The notes: generated by a model not told the origin, from the letters alone. DNA of 7,270 bases from Kiritimatiellia bacterium (GCA_016295275.1 JAEDLN010000124.1:1-7270); one strand, 5' to 3'. Shown: positions 1 through 7,046, counted from the first letter of the stretch. Made by a program: numbers and translations.

Positions 1-9
1 CGCGCCGAT

Positions 10-33
10 GGCGCGGCGGCGCGATGGGGACAT
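10..33 (+). repeat. Dispersed repeat, left copy of a 24-base direct pair
   Basis: These 24 bases match 7247-7270 at 21 of 24 positions in the same orientation. The shared core is gcggcgcgat followed, after one mismatch, by gggacatc. The match may extend beyond the right edge of the window, which cuts that copy. Confidence 0.6.
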
Positions 34-35
34 CG

Positions 36-48
36 CGCCCTACCGCCA
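36..48 (+). repeat. 13-base word cgccctaccgcca, inverted partner at 145-157
   Basis: The word cgccctaccgcca occurs here and, in the same orientation, at 7204-7216. Its exact reverse complement lies at 145-157. Copies therefore occur in both orientations within 125 bases, a layout typical of palindromic or REP-like intergenic repeats. Confidence 0.6.
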
Positions 49-112
49 AGCCGCGAGGGCGATGGCGCGGGATGCACCGGCGCACAGCGATGGAATGGGC
101 GGGATTTAGCGT

Positions 113-129
113 GGGTAATGCGCGTGCGA
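113..129 (+). repeat. 17-base direct repeat, copy 1
   Basis: The sequence gggtaatgcgcgtgcga is identical at 215-231, offset by 102 bases. The two copies diverge immediately downstream: here the run is atttttgcggg, while in copy 2 it becomes a perfect small hairpin. Confidence 0.75.
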
Positions 130-157
130 TTTTTGCGGGTGTAATGGCGGTAGGGCG
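123..157 (+). repeat. 35-base repeat element, left copy
   Basis: These 35 bases match the reverse complement of 7204-7238 at 30 of 35 positions without gaps. The last 17 bases (gtaatggcggtagggcg, 141-157) are an exact match. The pair is inverted and encloses all four genes. A match of this length within GC-rich sequence is unlikely to be chance. Confidence 0.75.
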
Positions 158-214
158 CGAGCCGGGAGTGTGGGGAGCCCCCACGGGCGGTGGCGGCCGA
201 CCATCGCGCCGCAC

Positions 215-231
215 GGGTAATGCGCGTGCGA
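215..231 (+). repeat. 17-base direct repeat, copy 2
   Basis: Exact copy of 113-129. Its last seven bases form the left arm of the hairpin at 225-241. Confidence 0.75.
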
Positions 232-241
232 ATATCGCACG
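225..241. repeat. Small perfect hairpin in the repeat region
   Basis: Arms cgtgcga (225-231) and tcgcacg (235-241) pair perfectly over 7 bases around the 3-base loop ata. No T-run follows, so it is not an intrinsic terminator. The right-edge repeat, read on the minus strand, has a degenerate version (cgtgcg, gatatt, gcgtgc), which suggests the hairpin belongs to the repeat unit. Confidence 0.55.
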
Positions 242-436
242 ATGCCAAGCCGCGCACCGCGGTGGCGAACCGCCGCGGGCGGCGGCGCACGGGTTGCGCG
301 CGGGCGGTGGTGCGGGATGCAACGGGGGCGGCAACGGGAGCGCGCCATGGGAGGCGGCGTGGGGCGGACGAGTGGCTCGAGTGCGGGGATGGGGCGCGCA
401 AAAAAAGAAGGAGGGGACGCTTGAATCGGGGATTGC

Positions 437-488
437 TTGCAAAGTTCATGGAAATTGAGATAATGTATGGAAGTTTTACATGTATAAT
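437..488 (+). promoter_or_regulatory. Candidate promoter for the alpha-mannosidase gene
   Basis: Base composition drops sharply to AT-rich after about 420. A sigma-70-like pair is ttgcaa (437-442), a 16-base spacer and gataat (459-464). A perfect tataat at 483-488 is a second possible -10 box but has no good -35 at normal spacing. A short dyad, atgta (463-467) and tacat (477-481), sits between the two candidate -10 boxes and could be an operator half-site pair. This is motif matching only. Confidence 0.4.
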
Positions 489-509
489 CTCTAATCTTTC
501 CATCCCATC

Positions 510-515
510 AAGGAG
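510..515 (+). promoter_or_regulatory. Ribosome binding site of the alpha-mannosidase
   Basis: aaggag lies 5 bases before the ATG at 521. It is a near-perfect Shine-Dalgarno sequence and fixes this start. Confidence 0.85.
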
Positions 516-520
516 TCATC

Positions 521-3500
521 ATGTCCCATTTTTATTTGGACATTCATGAAAGACGCATTGCCGAAGTTTTCAAGCGGCTCAAGTTCGAAATCGATCTTGA
601 GCGGATTCCGTTGGAGGCCGAGGTTGCGGTTACGCCGGAACCGGTTTCGTACGAAGACCGTGAGCGGTTGACCTATCGTCCGGTTCGTGTCGGCGAGCTT
701 TGGGGGAAGAAATTCGATTGCGGCTGGTTTCACATCAAAGGGCGCATTCCGGAAAGTTGGAAAGGTTCGTACGTCACCTTGAATTTGGATTTTGGCGGCG
801 AAGCGCTTGTCTACGATTCGGACGGGTGTCCGTTGGTAGGGCTGACGAATGGTTCGGTATTCGATCATGCGTACAAGAAGGACCATTTCCATTGGTTGAA
901 ATGTGCCAAGGGCGGCGAGGTTGTCGATTTCTGGGTAGATGTCGGTGCCAACGGGTTGTTCGGGTTGGAGCGCAAGGGCGATCCGGCGCGAGCGGATTCG
1001 CCGGATGACATTCACGGCACATGGAATGCCGTCGTCTCCCACATGGAAGCGACGCGTTTTGATTACGATGCGTGGCAGCTGTGGCTGGATTTGGACGTCA
1101 TTTCGTCGCTTTACCGGATGTTGCCGGAAAACAATGCGCGTCACATTCAGATTGTGCGCCACACGAGCATGGCGTTGGATTCGCTTCCGCCGGAGCGGGG
1201 CGGCATTCCGGCTGTCCGGGAAGCGTTGCGGAAGAACGTGTTTTCGGTTGGTGCGGATCCGGCATCGATTCATGTGACGGCGGTCGGGCATGCGCACATT
1301 GATACGGAGTGGCTTTGGCCCGAGCGCGAAACGATCCGCAAGGTCGGCCGCACGTTTGCATCGCAAATCGGGCTGATCGATCGTTATCCCGGCTATTGCT
1401 TTGGCGCCTCGCAGGCGCAGCTGTACCTGTATTGCAAGGAGCATTATCCGAAATTGTACGAGAAGGTTCGCAAGGCGATTGCCGACGGCCGTTGGGAAGT
1501 GCAAGGCGGCATGTGGGTAGAAGCCGACTGCAACATTCCGGATGGGGAATCGCTGATTCGCCAGTTCCTGTACGGCATGCATTTCTTCCGGGACGAGTTT
1601 GGCGTCATTCCGCGCAATCTGTGGCTTCCGGACGTCTTCGGATATTCCGGGCAGCTCCCGCAGATTTTGAAGATTTGCGGCATTGATTTCTTCCTCACGC
1701 AGAAGCTTTCCTGGAATCGGTACAACAAGTTTCCGCACAATTCCTTCATTTGGGAAGGCATCGACGGTTCTCAAGTCGTCTCCCATTTTCCTCCGGAGGA
1801 CACCTACAATGCGACGATGGTTCCGGAGGAATTGCATCGCCACGAAACAAACAATCGCGAAGCGGGCATCATCGATGAAGCCATTTCGCTGTTTGGTATC
1901 GGCGACGGCGGTGGCGGCCCGAAGGAAGAGTACGTCGAGCGCGGCTATCGCTGTGCCGATTTGAATGGCTGTCCGCGCGTCCATTTCGGCTTTGCGCAGC
2001 AAGCGATGGATCGCATTGCCGCGCAGCGCGACTATTTGGACGTATGGGTTGGCGAGCTCTACTTTGAAATGCATCGCGGCACCTATACGACACAAGCCCG
2101 TCAGAAGCGCGGGAACCGGCGTGGCGAGGAAGCGCTCCGCACGGCGGAGATGCTGTGTGCGACGGCGTATGCCGCGGGGGCGGCCGCCTATCCAACCGAG
2201 GAGTTCACGGGGCTGTGGCGTCATTTGCTGATGTGCCAGTTCCACGATATCATTCCCGGCTCCTCGATTCACCGCGTGTATGAAGAGAGCGGGGATCGGG
2301 TCGAAGCGGTTGCCCGTTCCGCGGCGGCATTGAGCCGTGCGGCGGCGGAGCAGTTGCTGGTGCCGGAGGAGAAGGCGCTGACGCTCTTCAATCCGTCTTC
2401 CACAACGTTCAAGGGGCTGGTCGTTCTGCCGCCCGAAACGTATTCCGCCACCTGCAACGGCGAACCCGTTCCGGCGCAGACGGAGGCGGCGGACGTATGG
2501 GCGCAGGTGACGGTTCGGCCGCGTTCGTTCCTCACGCTCAATCTGAGCGGCGAAAAAGCGAAGGCCGCGCCTCTGGCGACGGTCGGACTTCCGGCGGAAG
2601 GCAATCTTGTTCTCGAGAACGAGCGTGTCCGGTACGAGTTGGATCGCACGCTGCGGATTGTTTCCGCCTACGACAAGGAAGCGAAGCGCGTATTTATGAC
2701 GTCGGACAAGCCGGGCAACGTCGTCGAGCTCTTCGACGACCATCCGACCGAATACGATGCCTGGGACATTGAAGAGTACGCCGCCCGGATGCCGGTTGCC
2801 CGCCCGGAGGTTCTGTCGCTCGAAACGCTTTCCGGCCCTGTCCGGTCGGGAATTCTCTGCCGCTATCGGCTAGGCAAAAGCGTCTTTCTGCAATTTGCCA
2901 CGCTGCAAGCCGGTTCGAAGCGGTTGGACTTCGAGACTTCGGTCGATTGGCGCGAAAAGCACAAGCTTTGCCGGGCGAGTTTCCCGGTCGACGTCCGTGC
3001 GCCGGAAGCTCGGTTTGAGATTCAGTATGGTACGATTGCCCGCTCCACGAACGTCAATACGAAGTGGCAGTATGCGCAGTTCGAGACCTGCGGCCATCGG
3101 TATGCGGATCTTTCGGACAACCAGTTTGGCGTTGCGTTGCTGAACGATTGCAAATACGGCTATCGGTGCAAAGACGGCACGCTTTCCATTTCGTTGTTGC
3201 GTGCTTCGACGGAGCCGGATCCGATTGCGGACGTCGGAGCGCACCACTTCACGTACAGTATTCTCCCGCACGAAGGGACGCTCTCGCAGAGCGACGAAGT
3301 CGTGGCGTCTGCCGCGGCTCTGAATATCGGCGTATTCCAATTGGACGGCCTAGCCTGTCCGGACGGCATTCCGGAGATGGCGGCATTGCCGGTGGAGGTC
3401 AAGGGCGAGGGTGTCGAATTGGCTGCATTGAAGAAGGCGGAAGACGGAGACGATCTGATCATCCGATTGGTCGAACGTCGCGGCAATCGCACGACGGCGA

Positions 3501-3655
3501 AGCTCGATTCGGTGTTGAAGGGATGCACGGTTACGCCGTGTCTGGCGAGTGAATTCAAGGATATCGGCGAATCGATGACCTTGCCGGCGACGCTGTCTCT
3601 GCGCCCCTTCCAGATTCTGACGCTCCGTCTCTCGTGCGGAAAAGAAAACGGCTAG
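521..3655 (+). CDS. GH38 alpha-mannosidase
   Basis: Glycoside hydrolase family 38 retaining alpha-mannosidase of 1044 residues, expected to release alpha-linked mannose from oligosaccharides or glycan fragments. No signal peptide or membrane segment is seen, so it should act in the cytoplasm. Residues 1 to about 250 are the non-catalytic N-terminal region. The catalytic domain starts with HAHIDTEWLWP (257-267), whose His259 and Asp261 match the family's zinc-binding motif. It also has VEADCNIPDGES and LPDVFGYSGQLP, in which Asp371 is the expected nucleophile. The middle domain carries ELYFEMHRGTYTTQ from 512 and MCQFHDIIPGSS from 571. The rest is the C-terminal beta-rich domain. The length fits the cytosolic/vacuolar (Ams1-like) and long bacterial GH38 enzymes. 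The start is set by the AAGGAG site. No sugar transporter or regulator adjoins it. Linkage specificity cannot be read from sequence. Confidence 0.93.
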   Translation: MSHFYLDIHERRIAEVFKRLKFEIDLERIPLEAEVAVTPEPVSYEDRERLTYRPVRVGELWGKKFDCGWFHIKGRIPESWKGSYVTLNLDFGGEALVYDSDGCPLVGLTNGSVFDHAYKKDHFHWLKCAKGGEVVDFWVDVGANGLFGLERKGDPARADSPDDIHGTWNAVVSHMEATRFDYDAWQLWLDLDVISSLYRMLPENNARHIQIVRHTSMALDSLPPERGGIPAVREALRKNVFSVGADPASIHVTAVGHAHIDTEWLWPERETIRKVGRTFASQIGLIDRYPGYCFGASQAQLYLYCKEHYPKLYEKVRKAIADGRWEVQGGMWVEADCNIPDGESLIRQFLYGMHFFRDEFGVIPRNLWLPDVFGYSGQLPQILKICGIDFFLTQKLSWNRYNKFPHNSFIWEGIDGSQVVSHFPPEDTYNATMVPEELHRHETNNREAGIIDEAISLFGIGDGGGGPKEEYVERGYRCADLNGCPRVHFGFAQQAMDRIAAQRDYLDVWVGELYFEMHRGTYTTQARQKRGNRRGEEALRTAEMLCATAYAAGAAAYPTEEFTGLWRHLLMCQFHDIIPGSSIHRVYEESGDRVEAVARSAAALSRAAAEQLLVPEEKALTLFNPSSTTFKGLVVLPPETYSATCNGEPVPAQTEAADVWAQVTVRPRSFLTLNLSGEKAKAAPLATVGLPAEGNLVLENERVRYELDRTLRIVSAYDKEAKRVFMTSDKPGNVVELFDDHPTEYDAWDIEEYAARMPVARPEVLSLETLSGPVRSGILCRYRLGKSVFLQFATLQAGSKRLDFETSVDWREKHKLCRASFPVDVRAPEARFEIQYGTIARSTNVNTKWQYAQFETCGHRYADLSDNQFGVALLNDCKYGYRCKDGTLSISLLRASTEPDPIADVGAHHFTYSILPHEGTLSQSDEVVASAAALNIGVFQLDGLACPDGIPEMAALPVEVKGEGVELAALKKAEDGDDLIIRLVERRGNRTTAKLDSVLKGCTVTPCLASEFKDIGESMTLPATLSLRPFQILTLRLSCGKENG

Positions 3656-3680
3656 TCTGCGTCCGACCCGTTGACGATCG

Positions 3681-3740
3681 CATCGAAAGAAGAAAACCGT
3701 CCGCAATGCGTTTGCCTTGCGGACGGTTTTTCCTTCGATG
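3681..3740. terminator. Bidirectional intrinsic terminator between converging genes
   Basis: Perfect 14-base arms aaaaccgtccgcaa (3693-3706) and ttgcggacggtttt (3717-3730) enclose a 10-base loop. A T-run at 3727-3731 serves the plus strand and the matching A-run serves the minus strand. A further outer pair, catcgaa (3681-3687) with ttcgatg (3734-3740), can extend the structure. It starts 26 bases after the mannosidase stop and ends about 20 bases after the phosphatase stop, so it can end both transcripts. Confidence 0.88.
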
Positions 3741-3759
3741 GTGAGGGGCGTTTGTATGG

Positions 3760-4959
3760 CTAGAACCAGCGCAAAATGGTTTGTTTCCGGTATTTTTCCT
3801 TGAGTAGATCCGCCATCCGGTGGATGACATTGCGTCGAAGATCGAGTTCGGCGGGCAGGTTCGGATCCTGGTGGGCGTCGTTGATTTTTGTACCGACGCA
3901 GAACTCGATTCGATCGGCGGTTTTCATCCGGTCGATAATGTTTTGAGCGGCCATCGGGAGCGGATTGCCTTCCAAATCGCCTTCTTCCAGTGCGCGGCGA
4001 ACGCGTGAGAGAGTCAAAATTCCCTCGGTGGCAATTCCGATACCGGGGATGTTTCCGGGCGGCGGAAGATCGCCGGCCTCGCGGATTTTCTTCAGATCGA
4101 TTTGGATCCGCACCCCCAATTCGCGTTGGATGATATTGGCCGATGTTCCACCGCATACGATGACCGAATCGGCGCCCGTTCCGGGAGCGGCCAAGCGCGC
4201 GTATGTGGCATCGTTGCTTTTGTGGTAGGGCGGTCCCGTAAGGATGCGCAAAACGCGCGGCCGCCGAAGGTAGACGACCATGCAGGAGATATCGTCTTTG
4301 TTGACGTTGGAATCGACGGCGAGGGCGCGATGTGCGACGGCGTGTGCCAGATCGTAGGCGCTGATGGTTGGATTGGCCTGTACGAGTTCGCGGATGAATG
4401 CGAGCTCTCCATCGCGTCTCCACCCGAATTTGAAGGAGCGGTTTTCGAGTCCGCTCTGCGTAACGCCGTCGGAGCAGCAAATGATGCGGTCGCCCGGCCG
4501 GAGGTCCAATTCATAGCATTCGACGGGACGATCCGGCCAACGGGGAGAAATCATTTGCGAGTGTTCCTTTGCGGCTATTTCCGCCGTTCCGCGCAAGTGG
4601 ATGTATTGCGGATTGCCCATTTCGACGAGACGGGTTTTTCCGTCGACCTGCAAGTCGATCATCGAAAACGTGGCATAGCTGATCCGGCGAACGGAATCGA
4701 CCGGGAGGGCGTCCATGATATTTTCGACGGATTGGAGCAAATCCATATCGGTCCGCAGGAAGCGCATTGCCATCCGGACCGTCATCGTGGCAAGGACGGA
4801 GGCTTTGATGCCGGAGCCGAGACCGTCGGAGAGAACGGCGATGGCGCGGTTTTCGTCATCGAGCCGGAGCAGATCGAATGCGTCGCCGCAAGCATTTTGG
4901 CCATGCTTGACGATTTGGCAGCATTCCATCTCGATAAAGTAATCGGCGTTGTCGCTCAT
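3760..4959 (-). CDS. SpoIIE/PP2C-family serine phosphatase of the hydrogenase-sensor operon
   Basis: A 399-residue PPM-type phosphatase predicted to dephosphorylate Ser/Thr on a protein partner. The N-terminal ~230 residues hold the SpoIIE-type domain with the metal-binding acidic positions in place: GDAF (Asp26), SDGLGSG (Asp45-Gly46), CSDGV (Asp164) and KDDIS (Asp222/Asp223). All expected catalytic acids are visible, so it should be active with two metal ions. Residues from about 233 to 399 form an extension with CGGTSAN (269-275) and ATEGILTL (310-317), which I cannot assign a function. There is no transmembrane segment, unlike sporulation SpoIIE. The ATG overlaps the stop of the upstream sensor gene (ATGA), which implies translational coupling. 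SpoIIE-type genes beside PAS-containing [FeFe]-hydrogenase sensors are a known arrangement in anaerobes. The substrate is not evident: no anti-sigma antagonist or kinase gene is nearby. Confidence 0.88.
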   Translation of the reverse strand: MSDNADYFIEMECCQIVKHGQNACGDAFDLLRLDDENRAIAVLSDGLGSGIKASVLATMTVRMAMRFLRTDMDLLQSVENIMDALPVDSVRRISYATFSMIDLQVDGKTRLVEMGNPQYIHLRGTAEIAAKEHSQMISPRWPDRPVECYELDLRPGDRIICCSDGVTQSGLENRSFKFGWRRDGELAFIRELVQANPTISAYDLAHAVAHRALAVDSNVNKDDISCMVVYLRRPRVLRILTGPPYHKSNDATYARLAAPGTGADSVIVCGGTSANIIQRELGVRIQIDLKKIREAGDLPPPGNIPGIGIATEGILTLSRVRRALEEGDLEGNPLPMAAQNIIDRMKTADRIEFCVGTKINDAHQDPNLPAELDLRRNVIHRMADLLKEKYRKQTILRWF

Positions 4960-6695
4960 GACAGGGATCTCTTATCGTGATGAGCCGGCCCCATGGAGGC
5001 GGAGCGATCGGAGAATTTTCCCGCGATTTGATTCAGCAGGATTTCCGATTCGGCGATATGTTCGCCGAAAAGCTTGGCGACCTCCTGAACGGTATGGACG
5101 TTTTTCAGGATCAGCTCCTGCGCCCGTTCGGCGATTTCCTCGCGTTGGATTTCGGAGCGTGTCACGTCTTGGACGACGGCGCCGGCAACCTTTCCGGGCA
5201 TAATGGAGAAGACGGAGACATTGACGACCATTTTGCCCCATGTTTGCGAGAATTTCGTCGTTTCGCCGCCATTTTTGAGGATGGAGGAGAACAGGTGCGC
5301 AAAGGGGAAGTTCCGGGAGAGATCGACGCCGTCCAGATTGTGCAAGGTATCGTAGATTGTGCGGGCGTCGGGTCCCATGAGATCCACGAATTGGCTATTG
5401 CATTCGAGGATATGCAGATCCTTGTCGACAATGACGACGCCTGCCGGGATGTATTTGATGAGCGCGGAGCTTTTCCGCTCGAAGTTTTTGCGCAGGAACG
5501 TATGGCACATGCTCGTTTCGGCCTTTCCGGCGAGGAGTGCGGCGGCAAAATCGCGGCAGCTGTCGTATCCGCAGGCGCCGCAGTTCAATTCATCTTCGAG
5601 GGAGAACTTCCCGACGCTTTGCAGGGCTTTGCTCAGCTGGTCGGGAGCGGGCGACTGCATCGAGTATGAATCGGAGGGATAGTCGTGCGAGAGATCGTAG
5701 GGGACGTCGCGGCCCAGGCTGGAACTGCGGGCGGTTTGCGCAAATGAATCCGTCCGTTCGAGCGCTTCGTAGGTGCAGTTGCCCGGTTTCATGGCGGGGC
5801 CATTGATGCAGCCCCCGTGGCAGGCGAGCATTTCGACGAAATGGAGCGGTCCGTGCACGGGATCGACGGTTGCCGAAAAGCGGTCGATGTTTTCGAGTCC
5901 GGAAACGGCGAAGTAGCGTTTGACGGGGCCTGCGGGATCCCGCAAAGTGTCATTCATGCCGCCTTCGAACGGATAGGCACGTCCTTCTTCGGCCGAGCCG
6001 AGGATAAACGTTTCGCGTTCGGCATTCGGATCCGGAACGATATCGCTTTCGTGCAGGAGCTGGTCGAGGTGTTGGAAGGTGCAGGCGAGCGTCAGAACAT
6101 CCGGATGGCGATCGGCCTCGTTCTTCTTGGCCGCGCAAGGTCCGAAAAAAACGATATGGATTTTGCCGAGTGTGGCGCGCAATTGTTTGCAGTGCGCCTG
6201 CACGGGCGAATCGAGCGGTACGATTCGGTCTGCGATATGCGGATGATACTTGCGGATATAGTCCACGGCGGCCGGGCAGGCGCTGCTGAGCCAAAGGCCT
6301 TCCGGATGTTCGCGCAGGAAGGTGGCGGTTGCGGAGCTGACGAGTTGGGCGCCGTGTGCCGTTTCGCTGACGCCGGCAAAACCGAGTTGTCGGAGTACGC
6401 TGATCAGCTGTCCGGGCGTCCAATCGGGAAAATAGGTCAGCCAGCTGGGGGCGACGGAAGCGTAGACGGGCGTATCGTCCGCCAGCAATTGGCGGAGCCG
6501 CGAGATGTCGCTTCTGATTTTTTTGGCATGCGCCGGGCAAATCCGGACGCATTCGCCGCAAGCGACGCACGCCTCTTGAATGACGGCGGCGTGCCCGTTT
6601 TCAATGCGAATTGCCTTGGCGTGGCAATGTCGGACGCATTTGTAGCAATCCTGGCATTCATTCAGCGTCGTGAAGACAGGTGGTTGTGCAGCCAT
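4956..6695 (-). CDS. Group C (HydS-like) [FeFe]-hydrogenase sensor with PAS domain
   Basis: A 579-residue soluble protein, probably an H2 or redox sensor rather than a productive hydrogenase. Residues 14-24 (CxxCxxCxxxC, final Cys followed by His) and 43-54 (CxxCxxCxxxCP) are two [4Fe-4S] ferredoxin motifs. The H-cluster domain follows: L1 is SSACP (137-141), L2 is GPCAAKKNE (185-193) and L3 is EMLACHGGCINGPAM (288-302). The four cysteines expected to hold the cubane (140, 187, 292, 296) are present. The proton-relay Cys of catalytic enzymes (TSCCP) is Ala139, and the L2 Met is Gly. A second Fe-S motif is CxxCGYxxxC with a distal Cys (372, 375, 380, 397). A PAS domain spans roughly 411-515, followed by a helical, possibly coiled-coil tail. 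There is no kinase or other output domain, so output probably goes through the overlapping phosphatase. The gene starts 63 bases after the ferredoxin stop, and only a weak GGA precedes the ATG. Confidence 0.9.
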   Translation of the reverse strand: MAAQPPVFTTLNECQDCYKCVRHCHAKAIRIENGHAAVIQEACVACGECVRICPAHAKKIRSDISRLRQLLADDTPVYASVAPSWLTYFPDWTPGQLISVLRQLGFAGVSETAHGAQLVSSATATFLREHPEGLWLSSACPAAVDYIRKYHPHIADRIVPLDSPVQAHCKQLRATLGKIHIVFFGPCAAKKNEADRHPDVLTLACTFQHLDQLLHESDIVPDPNAERETFILGSAEEGRAYPFEGGMNDTLRDPAGPVKRYFAVSGLENIDRFSATVDPVHGPLHFVEMLACHGGCINGPAMKPGNCTYEALERTDSFAQTARSSSLGRDVPYDLSHDYPSDSYSMQSPAPDQLSKALQSVGKFSLEDELNCGACGYDSCRDFAAALLAGKAETSMCHTFLRKNFERKSSALIKYIPAGVVIVDKDLHILECNSQFVDLMGPDARTIYDTLHNLDGVDLSRNFPFAHLFSSILKNGGETTKFSQTWGKMVVNVSVFSIMPGKVAGAVVQDVTRSEIQREEIAERAQELILKNVHTVQEVAKLFGEHIAESEILLNQIAGKFSDRSASMGPAHHDKRSLS

Positions 6696-6729
6696 GGTAA
6701 TGAAATCCAGTCGATCGGGTGAAAAAGGG

Positions 6730-6741
6730 AAAACCGGTTTT
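6730..6741. repeat. 12-base perfect palindrome between ferredoxin and sensor genes
   Basis: aaaaccggtttt reads the same on both strands. It lies in the 63-base gap between the ferredoxin stop and the sensor start, and on the minus strand a pyrimidine run (ccctttttc) follows it. With no unpaired loop it is a poor terminator. It could be a protein-binding site or a weak attenuator that adjusts expression along the operon. Confidence 0.3.
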
Positions 6742-6758
6742 GCGGAAGTGCGCCGGGG

Positions 6759-7007
6759 TTACTTTTGAAGGAGTTCGCGCGTCAAAATATCTTGCATTGC
6801 ATTCGGATCCACATGCGAGTAGACCTTTCCGTCGATGACGACATTGGGTCCGTCCGCGCATCGGTCGCAGCACAACCCTCCGCGGACATCGATGGACGCG
6901 TCGTCCTGGAGGTTGTGTTCCTTCAGGAAGGCTTCCGCCACTTCCACATTCTTTGCATTTCCGCGGGCGAAGCATGAACTGCCGAGACAAATAACGATTT
7001 CTTTCAT
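6759..7007 (-). CDS. Thioredoxin-like [2Fe-2S] ferredoxin (NuoE C-terminal type)
   Basis: An 82-residue small electron carrier with the thioredoxin-fold [2Fe-2S] pattern. The first pair is Cys7 and Cys12 in CLGSSCFARGN; the second is Cys46 and Cys50 in GLCCDRCADGP, with Cys47 as an extra non-canonical cysteine. A short VVIDGKVYSHVDP stretch and a C-terminal helix follow, as in the NuoE/HydC C-terminal domain and stand-alone relatives. The protein begins almost directly at the first strand (MKEIVICLG), so the ATG at 7007 fits the family. It is the first gene of the operon and probably supplies or drains electrons for the hydrogenase-like sensor just downstream. No Shine-Dalgarno sequence is visible: the bases before the ATG are acaccttttccct. 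Confidence 0.88.
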   Translation of the reverse strand: MKEIVICLGSSCFARGNAKNVEVAEAFLKEHNLQDDASIDVRGGLCCDRCADGPNVVIDGKVYSHVDPNAMQDILTRELLQK

Positions 7008-7046
7008 AGGGAAAAGGTGTAAAAGGGTTTCTTCTGCTTACCCGTC

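Larger units (their letters stand above)
1..420. other. GC-rich repeat-laden intergenic region, no gene seen
   Basis: This stretch is much richer in G+C than the genes (48 of the first 60 bases). It is built from short recurring words. One 11-base word, cgatggcgcgg, occurs at 6-16 and 60-70. Another, gccaagccgcg, occurs at 45-55 and 244-254. The 10-mer gcgggatgca occurs at 67-76 and 312-321. Open frames exist on both strands, but they translate to Arg/Gly/Ala-rich low-complexity sequence without any family motif, so I call no gene. The same words recur at the right edge of the window, which fits a family of dispersed intergenic repeats better than coding sequence. Confidence 0.75.

Noticed and set aside
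1..420. CRISPR array or structural RNA gene in the repeat region
   Set aside because: Repeats are irregularly spaced, occur in both orientations and have no uniform spacers. No tRNA or rRNA signature is visible.
24..458. Open frames in the left GC-rich region
   Set aside because: Low-complexity Arg/Gly/Ala products, several frames open at once, and the underlying DNA is made of repeats shared with the other window edge.
491..2743. A 750-codon open frame antisense to the mannosidase
   Set aside because: Its product is Arg-rich, with no recognisable motif, and it lies wholly opposite a gene with clear GH38 catalytic motifs. Codon bias of the sense gene explains the lack of stops.
5817..6722. 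A 301-codon plus-strand frame opposite the hydrogenase sensor gene (similarly 4102-4980 and 4977-5669)
   Set aside because: These mirror the minus-strand genes, which carry complete Fe-S, H-cluster and phosphatase motifs; the plus-strand products show none.
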